The notes beneath the pieces were generated by a model, which saw only the letters and a program-made list of their open reading frames with translations, was not told the DNA's origin and ran no database searches. From Pseudomonas sp. Irchel s3b2 (GTDB taxonomy: Bacteria; Pseudomonadota; Gammaproteobacteria; Pseudomonadales; Pseudomonadaceae), in the NCBI RefSeq assembly GCF_900187445.1, contig NZ_FYEB01000010.1:1-64000 (forward strand): a DNA stretch of 64,000 bases. The letters run 5' to 3'. Within the stretch, counting starts at the first letter, position 1, and each line of letters opens with the position of its first letter. The position numbers and the translations under genes are program-made. Below, in pieces: positions 53,155 to 61,881 of this stretch.

Positions 53155-54081
53155 TTACTTCTGCGTCCCATCATCATGCTGCAGATTCGCCTGGGTCAGA
53201 TTGCACCCCGCCGGCACGCTGCGGGTCAGCCAGACGTTGCCGCCGATGGTCGAACCCTTGCCGATGGTGATGCGCCCCAGAATCGTCGCGCCGGCATAGA
53301 TCACCACATCGTCCTCGACGATTGGATGCCGCGGATGGCCCTTCTGCAACTGGCCGTCCTCATCCGCCGGGAAGCGTTTGGCGCCCAAAGTCACCGCCTG
53401 ATAAATCCGCACGCGCTCGCCAATGATCGCGGTCTCGCCGATCACCACACCTGTCCCGTGATCGATGAAGAAACTGCGACCGATCTGCGCGCCCGGATGG
53501 ATATCGATACCGGTTGCCGAATGGGCGATTTCCGCGCTGATCCGCGCCAGCATCGGCAACCCGGCGCGGTACAAATGGTGAGCCAGGCGATGGTGAATCA
53601 CCGCCAGAATTCCCGGGTAGCAGAGCAACACTTCATCGACACTGCGCGCCGCCGGGTCGCCGTGATAGGCCGCCAGCACGTCGGTGTCCAACAGGCTGCG
53701 CAGCCCCGGCAAAGCGAGGGCGAAGTCTTGAATGATCTGAATGGTTTTGGCCTCGACTTCAGTGTCGGCCTGGGCACTGTGGCGCGCGGCGTAACGCAGT
53801 TCGAGCCGCGCCTGAGCCAGCAACGCGTTCAGTGCGACGTCGAGCGTGTGACCGACGTAGAAATCTTCACTCTCCTCGCGCAAATCCACCGGGCCCAGGC
53901 GCATCGGGAACAATGCACCGCACAAGGCTTCGAGAATGTCCGCCATGGCCGCTCGGGACGGCAACTCGCGACCGCCCTGCTCGCCGCTGGCCCGGCCGTT
54001 TTGTGCGCGCCACTGATCGCGCGCCGTACGCAGTTGGCTGACGATGGTCTGCAATTGCCAATGGCTGGAACGCTCGCTCAC
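53155..54081 (-). CDS. epsC: Serine O-acetyltransferase EpsC
   Basis: This 308-residue protein has an N-terminal helical domain (about 1-165) and a left-handed beta-helix of hexapeptide repeats (about 170-295; IHPGAQIGRSFFIDHGTGVV, VVIYAGATILGRITIG). It makes O-acetylserine from serine and acetyl-CoA, the carbon precursor of cysteine. The EpsC type is longer at the N-terminus than CysE. It is divergent from dcyD, so cysteine synthesis and D-cysteine breakdown lie back to back. Confidence 0.94.
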   Translation of the reverse strand: MSERSSHWQLQTIVSQLRTARDQWRAQNGRASGEQGGRELPSRAAMADILEALCGALFPMRLGPVDLREESEDFYVGHTLDVALNALLAQARLELRYAARHSAQADTEVEAKTIQIIQDFALALPGLRSLLDTDVLAAYHGDPAARSVDEVLLCYPGILAVIHHRLAHHLYRAGLPMLARISAEIAHSATGIDIHPGAQIGRSFFIDHGTGVVIGETAIIGERVRIYQAVTLGAKRFPADEDGQLQKGHPRHPIVEDDVVIYAGATILGRITIGKGSTIGGNVWLTRSVPAGCNLTQANLQHDDGTQK

Positions 54082-54271
54082 GGTAAAAACTCCTCACGGG
54101 CGGCCGGATTGTCTGGCCGCGTTAACCGCGATTACTTTACGGCAACGGCTTGCAGCCGAATTAAGAACCAATAGTGCTGTGTTCAATACTTTTGGCTATA
54201 AGCGATTGGCAGTTGCCCCACTAAATACCCGTGCCTATAGTCCTGACATCTTCCTCCGCCAGTACGGACCC

Positions 54272-55264
54272 ATGATCAAACAACAGCTTGCCCGCTTTAA
54301 CCGCCTCGACCTGCTCGGTCATCCTACTCCCCTGGAAAAACTCGAACGCCTGTCGACCTGGCTGGGCCGCGATGTGTACGTCAAACGCGATGACCTGACG
54401 CCATTGGCACTGGGCGGCAACAAGCTGCGCAAACTCGAATACCTGGCCGCCGATGCCTTGGCCCAGGGCGCTGACACCCTGATCACTGCTGGCGCGATCC
54501 AGTCCAACCACGTGCGCCAGACTGCCGCCATTGCGGCCAAGCTTGGTCTGGGCTGCGTGGCCCTGCTGGAAAATCCGCTCGGCACTGATGACAGCAACTA
54601 TGTCGGCAACGGCAATCGGCTGTTGCTGGACCTGTTCGATGTCAAGGTCGAGTTGGTGGAAAACCTCGACAATGCCGACGAGCAATTGGAAGCGCTGGCC
54701 GGGCGTCTGCGCAGCAACGGCAAGAAGCCGTATCTGGTGCCGATTGGTGGCTCCAATGCATTGGGCGCTTTGGGATATGTCCGTGCAGGCCTGGAACTGG
54801 CCGAACAGATCAAGGACACCGGGCTGCAATTCGCCGCGGTGGTTCTGGCGTCCGGCAGTGCAGGCACCCACAGTGGCCTGGCGTTGGCATTGAGCGAAGC
54901 ACTGCCGGATTTGCCAGTGATCGGCGTGACCGTTTCCCGTAGCGATGAAGCTCAACGACCGAAAGTTGAGGGCCTCGCAGAGCGCACGGCCGAACTGCTG
55001 GGCGTGAGCCTGCCGGCGAATTTCAAAATCGAACTGTGGGACGAATATTTCGGTCCGCGTTATGGCGAGCCGAATGCCGGGACATTGTCGGCGCTGAAGT
55101 TGCTGGCGAGTCAGGAAGGGTTGTTGCTGGATCCGGTGTACACCGGCAAGGCCATGGCCGGTTTGCTCGACGGCATCGGACGCCAGCGCTTCAATGACGG
55201 CCCGATCATCTTCCTGCACACAGGTGGGGCTCCGGCGTTGTTTGCCTATAAAGACTTTCTGTAA
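54272..55264 (+). CDS. dcyD: D-cysteine desulfhydrase
   Basis: This 330-residue PLP enzyme of the ACC-deaminase/DcyD family cleaves D-cysteine to pyruvate, ammonia and hydrogen sulfide. The PLP lysine is K51 in LALGGNKLRKLEY; QSNHVRQTAAIAAKLGL near residue 76 and VPIGGSNALGALGYV near 160 are family motifs. Start is ATG 54272; the longer open frame upstream overlaps the epsC promoter and is rejected. It precedes the cystine transporter, as fliY/dcyD in E. coli. Confidence 0.93.
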   Translation: MIKQQLARFNRLDLLGHPTPLEKLERLSTWLGRDVYVKRDDLTPLALGGNKLRKLEYLAADALAQGADTLITAGAIQSNHVRQTAAIAAKLGLGCVALLENPLGTDDSNYVGNGNRLLLDLFDVKVELVENLDNADEQLEALAGRLRSNGKKPYLVPIGGSNALGALGYVRAGLELAEQIKDTGLQFAAVVLASGSAGTHSGLALALSEALPDLPVIGVTVSRSDEAQRPKVEGLAERTAELLGVSLPANFKIELWDEYFGPRYGEPNAGTLSALKLLASQEGLLLDPVYTGKAMAGLLDGIGRQRFNDGPIIFLHTGGAPALFAYKDFL

Positions 55265-55280
55265 TTGATCGTACGCTGAA

Positions 55281-55313
55281 TGATCGTTCCCACGCTCCGC
55301 GTGGGAACGATCA
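55281..55313. repeat. Short REP palindrome
   Basis: TGATCGTTCCCACGC and GCGTGGGAACGATCA: same short form as at 6689-6723. Confidence 0.9.
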
Positions 55314-55330
55314 TGAAACCGCGTTCTCCT

Positions 55331-55354
55331 GTAGGAGCGAGGCTTGCCCGCGAA
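55331..55354. repeat. Single REP unit
   Basis: One copy of GTAGGAGCGAGGCTTGCCCG next to the short palindrome. Confidence 0.8.
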
Positions 55355-55399
55355 AGCGATCTCAAAGTCATATACAAATACAGAATAACAAAATCAATA

Positions 55400-55436
55400 T
55401 TTATTATTTTCCATTCTAAACATCTCATTCTATAGT
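55400..55436 (+). promoter_or_regulatory. Putative tcyJLN promoter
   Basis: AT-rich region with TTTCCA (55408-55413), 17 bases, and TATAGT (55431-55436), about 125 bp before tcyJ. It resembles the AT-rich region before tauA. Confidence 0.45.
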
Positions 55437-55561
55437 CGCGCCGCAGGCGAATTTGCAGCAAGACGCATAAGCTGCTTTAGGGCAGGATATCGCAGTCGTT
55501 CAAATCCCGAATTTGCCAACTTTCCTTAAGCGTCTTCCATAAGAAAACACAGGGGCTTGTC

Positions 55562-56356
55562 ATGAATTTTTCCGCATTACGTCGAAATCTGCTGGTGGGT
55601 TCGCTGGGCCTGGCGCTGAGCGCCGGCCTGCTCGGGCAGGCAGTGGCCGGTGAGCAACTGCAAAAAATCAAGGACGCGGGCGTGATCAACGTCGGTCTGG
55701 AAGGCACTTATCCACCGTTCAGCTTCGTCGACGAGGCCGGCAAACTGAGCGGCTTCGAAGTCGAGTTCTCCGAGGCCTTGGCCAAAGAGCTTGGCGTGAA
55801 GGTCAAACTGCAGCCGACCAAATGGGAAGGCATCCTCGCAGCCCTGGAATCCAAGCGTCTGGACGCGGTGATCAACCAGGTGACCATCACCGAAGAGCGC
55901 AAGAAGAAGTACGACTTCTCCACGCCTTACACCGTTTCCGGGATTCAGGCGCTGACCCTGACCAAAAACAAAGACACCATCAAGACCGCCGCCGATCTGG
56001 CCGGCAAGAAAGTCGGCGTAGGTCTGGGCACCAACTACGAGCAGTGGGTGAAAGAGAATGTGCCTAAGGCTGACATCCGCACCTACGAAGATGATCCGAC
56101 CAAGTTCCAGGATCTGCGCGTCGGTCGCATCGACGCCATTCTGATCGACCGCCTGGCCGCGCTGGAATATGCCAGGAAGGCCAAGGACACTGCCGCTGCC
56201 GGCGAAGCGTTCTCCCGCCAGGAAGCCGGTATTGCCCTGCGCAAAGGCGAGCCTGAGCTGCTGGCCGCAGTGAACAAAGCCATCGACAAGCTGCGTGCCG
56301 ACGGTACGCTGAAAAAGCTGTCGGAAAAATACTTCAGCGCTGACGTCACTCAATAA
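55562..56356 (+). CDS. tcyJ: Cystine ABC transporter substrate-binding protein
   Basis: This 264-residue periplasmic protein has a signal peptide (residues 1-29, ending AVAG) and the polar amino-acid binding fold: INVGLEGTYPPFSFVDEAGKLSGFEVE, DAVINQVTITEERKKKYDFS split near residue 105, and GIALRKGEPELLAAVNKAID. It captures cystine (E. coli TcyJ/FliY). It is the first of tcyJLN, downstream of dcyD. Its stop overlaps tcyL by one base. Confidence 0.93.
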   Translation: MNFSALRRNLLVGSLGLALSAGLLGQAVAGEQLQKIKDAGVINVGLEGTYPPFSFVDEAGKLSGFEVEFSEALAKELGVKVKLQPTKWEGILAALESKRLDAVINQVTITEERKKKYDFSTPYTVSGIQALTLTKNKDTIKTAADLAGKKVGVGLGTNYEQWVKENVPKADIRTYEDDPTKFQDLRVGRIDAILIDRLAALEYARKAKDTAAAGEAFSRQEAGIALRKGEPELLAAVNKAIDKLRADGTLKKLSEKYFSADVTQ

Positions 56357-57021
56357 TGGGAGAAGCTTTCCAACTCGCGCTGGACTCCGCGCCCTTTCTG
56401 CTCAAGGGCGCGTACTACACCGTCATCCTGAGCCTGGGCGGAATGTTCTTCGGCTTGCTGATGGGCTTCGGCCTGGCATTGATGCGGTTGTCGCGCTTCA
56501 AACTGGTGAGCTGGATCGCCCGCATCTACGTGTCGTTCTTTCGCGGCACGCCGTTGTTGGTGCAACTGTTCGTGATCTATTACGGCTTGCCGCAATTGGG
56601 TATCGAACTTGATCCGCTGCCGGCGGCCCTGATCGGCTTCTCGCTGAACATGGCCGCCTACGCCTGCGAAATCCTGCGTGCCGCCATCAGCTCCATCGAG
56701 CGCGGCCAGTGGGAAGCCGCCGCCAGTATCGGCATGACCCGCGCGCAAACCCTGCGCCGGGCCATCCTGCCGCAAGCGGCGCGCACGGCTCTGCCACCTT
56801 TGGGCAACAGCTTCATCTCGCTGGTCAAGGACACCGCGCTGGCAGCCACCATTCAGGTGCCGGAACTGTTCCGCCAAGCGCAGCTGATCACCGCCCGTAC
56901 CTTCGAAATTTTCACCATGTATCTTGCCGCCGCGCTGATCTACTGGGTTCTGGCGACTGTACTGTCGCACCTGCAGAACCAGTTGGAAGCGCGGGTCAAT
57001 CGGCACGACCAGGAGTCCTGA
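56356..57021 (+). CDS. tcyL: Cystine ABC transporter permease
   Basis: This 221-residue inner-membrane permease has about five helices, the His/Glu/polar amino-acid permease motif YVSFFRGTPLLVQLFVIYYG near residue 56, and the EAA loop AASIGMTRAQTLRRAILPQA near 121. It forms the cystine channel. Start overlaps the tcyJ stop (TAATG). Confidence 0.94.
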   Translation: MGEAFQLALDSAPFLLKGAYYTVILSLGGMFFGLLMGFGLALMRLSRFKLVSWIARIYVSFFRGTPLLVQLFVIYYGLPQLGIELDPLPAALIGFSLNMAAYACEILRAAISSIERGQWEAAASIGMTRAQTLRRAILPQAARTALPPLGNSFISLVKDTALAATIQVPELFRQAQLITARTFEIFTMYLAAALIYWVLATVLSHLQNQLEARVNRHDQES

Positions 57022-57025
57022 CCCA

Positions 57026-57775
57026 ATGATTGTCGTGGAAAAACTGACAAAGCAGTTCAAGGGTCAGGTGGTGCTCAACGGCATCGATCTGCAGGTGAAG
57101 GAAGGCGAGGTGGTGGCGATCATCGGCCCCAGCGGCTCGGGCAAGACTACCTTCCTGCGTTGCCTGAATTTTCTCGAGGAACCCAGCAGCGGCCGGATCA
57201 AGGTCGGCGACATCGAGATCGATGGCAGCCGCCCCCTGACCCAGCAACAGAGCCTGGTGCGACGCTTGCGCCAGCACGTGGGTTTTGTGTTCCAGAACTT
57301 CAACCTGTTCCCCCATCGCACCGCCCTGGAAAACGTGATCGAAGGCCCGTTGGTGGTGAAAAAGATCCCGCGCGCTGAAGCCGTTGCCTTGGGTAAAAAG
57401 CTATTGGCCAAAGTCGGCCTGGCGGGCAAGGAAGACGCTTACCCGCGACGCCTCTCCGGCGGTCAGCAACAGCGTGTGGCGATTGCCCGAGCGTTGGCGA
57501 TGGAACCGGAAGTGATCCTGTTCGATGAACCGACCTCGGCGCTGGACCCGGAACTGGTGGGTGAAGTGTTGGCGACCATCCGCGGCCTGGCCGAGGAGAA
57601 ACGCACCATGGTGATCGTCACCCACGAAATGGGCTTTGCCCGGGACGTGGCCAACCGCGTGGTGTTTTTCGACAAGGGTGTGATCGTCGAACAAGGTGAA
57701 GCCAAGGCACTGTTTGCCAATCCGAAAGAGGAACGGACCAAGCAGTTTCTCAGCAAGTTTCTTAATAACGCTTAG
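57026..57775 (+). CDS. tcyN: Cystine ABC transporter ATP-binding protein
   Basis: This 249-residue ATPase has Walker A GPSGSGKTT near residue 35, Q-loop FVFQNFNLFPH, signature RLSGGQQQRVAIARAL near 147, Walker B VILFDEPTSALDPE, and switch VTHEMGFA. It powers TcyJL. It starts 4 bp after tcyL, completing a cystine uptake operon that feeds cysteine reduction and dcyD-type sulfide release. Confidence 0.95.
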   Translation: MIVVEKLTKQFKGQVVLNGIDLQVKEGEVVAIIGPSGSGKTTFLRCLNFLEEPSSGRIKVGDIEIDGSRPLTQQQSLVRRLRQHVGFVFQNFNLFPHRTALENVIEGPLVVKKIPRAEAVALGKKLLAKVGLAGKEDAYPRRLSGGQQQRVAIARALAMEPEVILFDEPTSALDPELVGEVLATIRGLAEEKRTMVIVTHEMGFARDVANRVVFFDKGVIVEQGEAKALFANPKEERTKQFLSKFLNNA

Positions 57776-58267
57776 TGCTGTCCCACTCGAAAACTGTAAA
57801 CTTCCATGGATGGAAGTGACACTTGCCCGAACTTTAAGACCCTGTATCAGCCTTCAGCGACTTATTTTAGTCGCGCGCATCATAGATAACTTCCCGCCCT
57901 CTCATGCGGTACATATATATGTCCCGCAACAGATTCATATTGCCTGGAATTCATAAAATTCCTGGCCATTCTTCGTCAACGGGTTGCTGCCTCCGGGACG
58001 TTAAACTCCCTAAATATAGGGCTAAATTCGACAGTGCAGTGTGGTTTATTAACTGCACTGCGTAGGAGATTTCTGAATAAACAAAGAACCAACCTTTAAC
58101 CAACCAGCGCTATTGACACTTACTGGAGCGCACTCTTATCTAGTTCCCAACAGACACTCAATCATTATTGAAACTCACAAACAGTTAATCGTTTTGTTGC
58201 TTGGTAATTCACGCCTTTCGATCTTTCAGAAATGGACTTCGCGGCAAGGCTTCAAGGAGAGAAACCC
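57776..58267. promoter_or_regulatory. Long spacer with a CAGTGCAGT hairpin
   Basis: This 492-bp region holds no gene. A perfect 9-bp inverted repeat (CAGTGCAGT 58032-58040, ACTGCACTG 58052-58060) lies 208 bp before the next start. The rest is AT-rich (57880-57960, 58080-58210) and probably long regulatory leader of the 58268 gene. Confidence 0.45.
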
Positions 58268-59026
58268 ATGACAAGCACTTCGAAAAAACCCGTACTTGCA
58301 ACCCCGACCCTGGCGCAAAGCCACAAGGCCGGTATCAACATCACCTCGGCCGCTCATCTTACGATCGACGTGCCGCCCTACCCCGGCATGGACGAAGGCG
58401 ATCTGATCGAGCTGTTCTGGAACAACTGCTACGTGGCCTCCAGCCTATTGGGGTCCGACCATAACAGCAAAGCCGTGAGCCTGCGGGTGCCGGAAAGCTT
58501 CATTGCCAATGGTTCTGCACGCGTCCATTACAAGGTCATGCAGGTCGGCCAGGGGCCGGCGGTATCACCGGCGGCTCGCGTACAGATCAAGCTCGATTGC
58601 CCGGGCGGCCTGCTGCTTTGCGATGAGGAAAACCAGAGCCTGGCGCCCGTATTCATCCCTGAGACCATTCGCCGTCAGGGGGTCAATCCGAACCAGGTCA
58701 AACGCGGTGTCCCGTTGACCATCGAGCCTTATCTGAACATGGCCGCCGACGACGAAATCACCCTGCGCTGGGGCGATGTGCGCATGGACCTGCCCAAGCT
58801 CAAGGCTTGCGATGTGGGTCAGCCGATTCAGGTCTGGGTGCCACCGGCGATCATTCTCGAAGCCGGCGAAGATCTTCGACTGGAAGTGACCTATTGCATC
58901 CTCGATCGGGTGGGTAACAACTCGCGCTGGGCGCCGGCACGCACACTGAAGATCGGTTGTGCCAATCCCTACCTGAAAGTGCCGGTGAAAGAAGCGCTTA
59001 AAGCCGCTGAGCCCCGCAGCCGATGA
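58268..59026 (+). CDS. Two-repeat beta-sandwich protein of unknown function
   Basis: This 252-residue protein has no signal peptide or membrane segment. It seems to hold two similar beta-rich domains: residues about 25-112 (LTIDVPPYPGMDEGDLIELFWNN begins with the PPYPGM turn) and about 125-230 (LTIEPYLNMAADDEITLRWGD). The DEGD-I-LFW and ADDEIT-LRW turns match. Similar beta-sandwich modules occur in Pseudomonas surface and hypothetical proteins. AAGGAGAG lies seven bases before the ATG. It stands alone. Function unknown. Confidence 0.75.
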   Translation: MTSTSKKPVLATPTLAQSHKAGINITSAAHLTIDVPPYPGMDEGDLIELFWNNCYVASSLLGSDHNSKAVSLRVPESFIANGSARVHYKVMQVGQGPAVSPAARVQIKLDCPGGLLLCDEENQSLAPVFIPETIRRQGVNPNQVKRGVPLTIEPYLNMAADDEITLRWGDVRMDLPKLKACDVGQPIQVWVPPAIILEAGEDLRLEVTYCILDRVGNNSRWAPARTLKIGCANPYLKVPVKEALKAAEPRSR

Positions 59027-59050
59027 GGTCCCCGAAGCCTGCGTTCGGCC

Positions 59051-59189
59051 GTAGCAGCTGTCGAGCCTGCGAGGCTGCGTTCGGCTGCGCAGCAGTCGTT
59101 AATCCGGCTGACGCGCTCTACCAGACGTACCGCAATTTCCGACTTCACGACTGCTGCGCAGCCGAACGCAGGCTTCGCCAGCTGCTACA
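59051..59189. repeat. Inverted REP of a fourth type (GCTGCGCAGCAGTCG)
   Basis: GCGTTCGGCTGCGCAGCAGTCG (left arm, with a second GCCTGCG stem) faces ACGACTGCTGCGCAGCCGAACG across about 45 bp, after the two-repeat protein gene. Confidence 0.85.
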
Positions 59190-59440
59190 AGAATGCGTTA
59201 TCCCCCCCCTTTTTTGGCAGGCCATAAGGTCTGATAACGCCTTCTATGCATATTCCTAAAAGTTAGTTCATTAATTATTTATACACGTTTAGGGTATATA
59301 CACCGGACCACCGGACATTCGTGTTTTTCGTTCGCCGCAACTTGCGGCGCTTTCATGAGATGTGAGGTAGGTATGGTCCGGAACACAATCACCCCAGTGC
59401 AAATCGCCAGGGCATTGCGTGCAGCCAAGGAGCGGCACTG
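59190..59440 (+). promoter_or_regulatory. sfnB operon upstream region with hairpin
   Basis: AT-rich stretch (59240-59300) followed by a perfect hairpin CGCCGCAA-c-TTGCGGCG (59333-59349) and an AAGGAGC ribosome site at 59427. I found no convincing GG-N10-GC sigma-54 pair, which sfn genes of other pseudomonads have. Confidence 0.4.
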
Positions 59441-60682
59441 ATGTCCAGTCTGGCAGATGCAATCGTCCAGAGTGATCTGGACATCGCCCCGTTGTTGTTG
59501 CCCGCGCAGGTCTTGCGCAACGACGCACAAGCCATCAAGGCTGCCCATGAGCTGGCGCAAGTCGCCCGCCTGCAAGCCGCCAAACGTGACCAGCAGCGCA
59601 AGCTGCCGTGGTCGGAAATCGAACAGTTCACCCGCAGCGGCCTGGGCAGCATTGCCATCCCGCGAGAGTACGGTGGCCCGCAGGTTTCATTCGTCACCTT
59701 AGCCTCGGTATTCGCGATCATTTCCGCGGCCGACCCGGCTTTGGGGCAGATCCCGCAGAACCAGTTCGGGATTCTCAACCTGATACTCGGCAGCGCCACC
59801 GAGCCGCAGAAAAAACAGCTGTTCAAAAGCGTGCTCGAAGGCTGGCGCATCGGTAATGCGGGACCAGAGCGCGGGACCAAAAACACCCTGGAGCTCAAGG
59901 CACGGATCACTGCCGACGGCGATGGCTTCGTCATCAACGGACAGAAGTTCTATTCCACCGGCGCTCTGTTCGCCCACTGGGTGGCCGTCAAGGCGCTGAA
60001 CGATGACGGCAAGCAAGTGCTGGCCTTCGTCCGCCGTGGCACACCGGGGTTGCGCATCGTTGATGACTGGTCGGGGTTCGGCCAGCGCACCACTGCCAGC
60101 GGCACCCTCTTGCTCAACAACGTGCGGGTCGACGCCGAGCTGGTGGTGGATAACTGGAAGATCAACGACAGCCCGAATATTCAGGGTGCCGTGTCGCAAT
60201 TGATTCAAGCTGCCATCGACGCCGGCATCGCCCGGGGTGCCATCGATGACGCCATCGAGTTCGTGAAAACGCGTGCACGGCCGTGGATCGACGCCAAGGT
60301 CGAGCGCGCCAGCGACGACCTCTACGTGATCGCCGACATCGGCAAGCTGAAAATCGAACTGCACGCCGCCGAAGCGCTACTGCGCAAGGCCGGACAAGTA
60401 CTCGATAAGGTCAACGCCGCGCCGCTCACCGCCGAGTCCGCTGCACGCGCCTCGATTGCCGTGGCTGAAGCCAAAGTGTTGACCACCGAGATCTCGCTGC
60501 TGGCCAGCGAAAAGCTCTTCGAACTGGCCGGCAGCCGCGCCACCCTCGCCGAATTCAACCTCGACCGCCACTGGCGCAACGCCCGGGTGCACACCCTGCA
60601 CGACCCGGTGCGCTGGAAATATCACGCGGTCGGCGCCTATCACCTCAACGGCGCATTACCGGCCCGCCATTCCTGGATTTAA
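59441..60682 (+). CDS. SfnB-family acyl-CoA dehydrogenase-like flavoprotein (copy 1)
   Basis: This 413-residue protein has the acyl-CoA dehydrogenase fold and the SfnB sulfur-acquisition motifs (PREYGGPQVSFVTLASVF, IPQNQFGILNL, DDWSGFGQRTTASGT, HDPVRWKYHAVGAYHL). SfnB proteins are flavin enzymes linked to sulfone and organosulfur use under sulfate limitation. The exact reaction is not established. It is followed 5 bp later by a close paralog and then an FMN-dependent monooxygenase. Confidence 0.85.
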   Translation: MSSLADAIVQSDLDIAPLLLPAQVLRNDAQAIKAAHELAQVARLQAAKRDQQRKLPWSEIEQFTRSGLGSIAIPREYGGPQVSFVTLASVFAIISAADPALGQIPQNQFGILNLILGSATEPQKKQLFKSVLEGWRIGNAGPERGTKNTLELKARITADGDGFVINGQKFYSTGALFAHWVAVKALNDDGKQVLAFVRRGTPGLRIVDDWSGFGQRTTASGTLLLNNVRVDAELVVDNWKINDSPNIQGAVSQLIQAAIDAGIARGAIDDAIEFVKTRARPWIDAKVERASDDLYVIADIGKLKIELHAAEALLRKAGQVLDKVNAAPLTAESAARASIAVAEAKVLTTEISLLASEKLFELAGSRATLAEFNLDRHWRNARVHTLHDPVRWKYHAVGAYHLNGALPARHSWI

Positions 60683-60687
60683 CAACC

Positions 60688-61881
60688 ATGACTCTTTCTC
60701 ACCACGTCGCGGTCATCACCAGCGATGAGCAAGCCCTGATTGTCGCCAGTGACCTGGCCGACGATTTCAAACGCGACAGCGCCCTGCGCGATCGCGAACG
60801 TCGTTTGCCATACCCGGAACTGGAAGTGTTTTCCCGTTCGGGTCTTTGGGGCATCAGCGTGCCAAAAGAATACGGTGGCGCTGGGGTTTCCAACGTCACC
60901 CTGGCCAAGGTCATCGCGCTGATCGCTCAGGCCGATGGCTCTCTCGGACAAATTCCCCAGAACCATTTCTACGCCCTCGAAGTGCTTCGCGTGAACGGCA
61001 CCGATGAGCAGAAAAAACGCCTGTGCGCCGAAGTGTTGGCCGGCCAGCGCTTCGGCAACGCACTCGCGGAACTGGGCACAAAAACCGCCCATGATCGCGT
61101 CACCAGCCTGACTCGCGATGGTAACGGCTACCGCATCAACGGTCGCAAGTTCTACGCCACCGGCGCCATTTACGCCCAGCGTATCCCGACATCAGTGGTG
61201 GACGAAAACGGCGTGCAGCAACTGGCCTTCGTCCCGCGCAACAGCAAAGGCCTGACGGTGATCGACGACTGGAGCGGCTTCGGCCAGCGCACCACCGGCA
61301 GCGGTTCGGTGGTGTTCGAGGATGTCTATGTTGCCGCCGAGGACGTGATCCCGTTTCAAAGCGCGTTCGAGCGCCCGACCACCGTCGGCCCGTTGGCGCA
61401 GATTCTCCACGCCGCCATCGACACCGGCATCGCCCGCGCCGCTTACGAAGATGCCCTGCATTTTGTGCGCACCAAGACCCGGCCGTGGATTGATTCCGGC
61501 AACGACAAAGCCACCGAAGACCCGCTGACCATCAAAAGTTTCGGCCACTTGAGCATTCGCCTGCACGCCACCGAAGCCTTGCTGGAACGCTCCGGCGAAT
61601 TCCTCGATCAGGCTCAGGCCGATACCAATGCCGAAACCGTCGCCGCGGCGTCAATTGCGGTTGCCGAAGCCCGGGCCATCAGCACCGAAATCTCCCTCGC
61701 CGCCGGCAGCACATTGTTCGAACTGGCCGGCAGTCAGGCAACCCTGGCCGAACACGGTCTGGATCGCCACTGGCGCAACGCACGGGTACACACCCTGCAC
61801 GACCCGGTGCGCTGGAAGTATCACGCTGTCGGCAACTACTACCTCAACGATGAAAACCCTCCATTGCGAGGGACCATCTGA
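60688..61881 (+). CDS. SfnB-family acyl-CoA dehydrogenase-like flavoprotein (copy 2)
   Basis: A 397-residue tandem paralog of the previous protein, sharing the motifs KEYGGAGVSNVTLAKV, IPQNHFYALEV, DDWSGFGQRTTGSGSVVF and HDPVRWKYHAVGNYYL. It overlaps the next gene by one base (TGATG), so all three are cotranslated. Tandem sfnB copies before a monooxygenase suggest a flavin-supply or C-S cleavage role. Confidence 0.85.
   Translation: MTLSHHVAVITSDEQALIVASDLADDFKRDSALRDRERRLPYPELEVFSRSGLWGISVPKEYGGAGVSNVTLAKVIALIAQADGSLGQIPQNHFYALEVLRVNGTDEQKKRLCAEVLAGQRFGNALAELGTKTAHDRVTSLTRDGNGYRINGRKFYATGAIYAQRIPTSVVDENGVQQLAFVPRNSKGLTVIDDWSGFGQRTTGSGSVVFEDVYVAAEDVIPFQSAFERPTTVGPLAQILHAAIDTGIARAAYEDALHFVRTKTRPWIDSGNDKATEDPLTIKSFGHLSIRLHATEALLERSGEFLDQAQADTNAETVAAASIAVAEARAISTEISLAAGSTLFELAGSQATLAEHGLDRHWRNARVHTLHDPVRWKYHAVGNYYLNDENPPLRGTI

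Noticed and set aside
54044..54271. N-terminal extension of dcyD
   Set aside because: It runs through the epsC start and promoter region; the family N-terminus begins at 54272.
59340..59440. Sigma-54 promoter before the sfnB pair
   Set aside because: No GG-N10-GC pair with the right spacing could be found.
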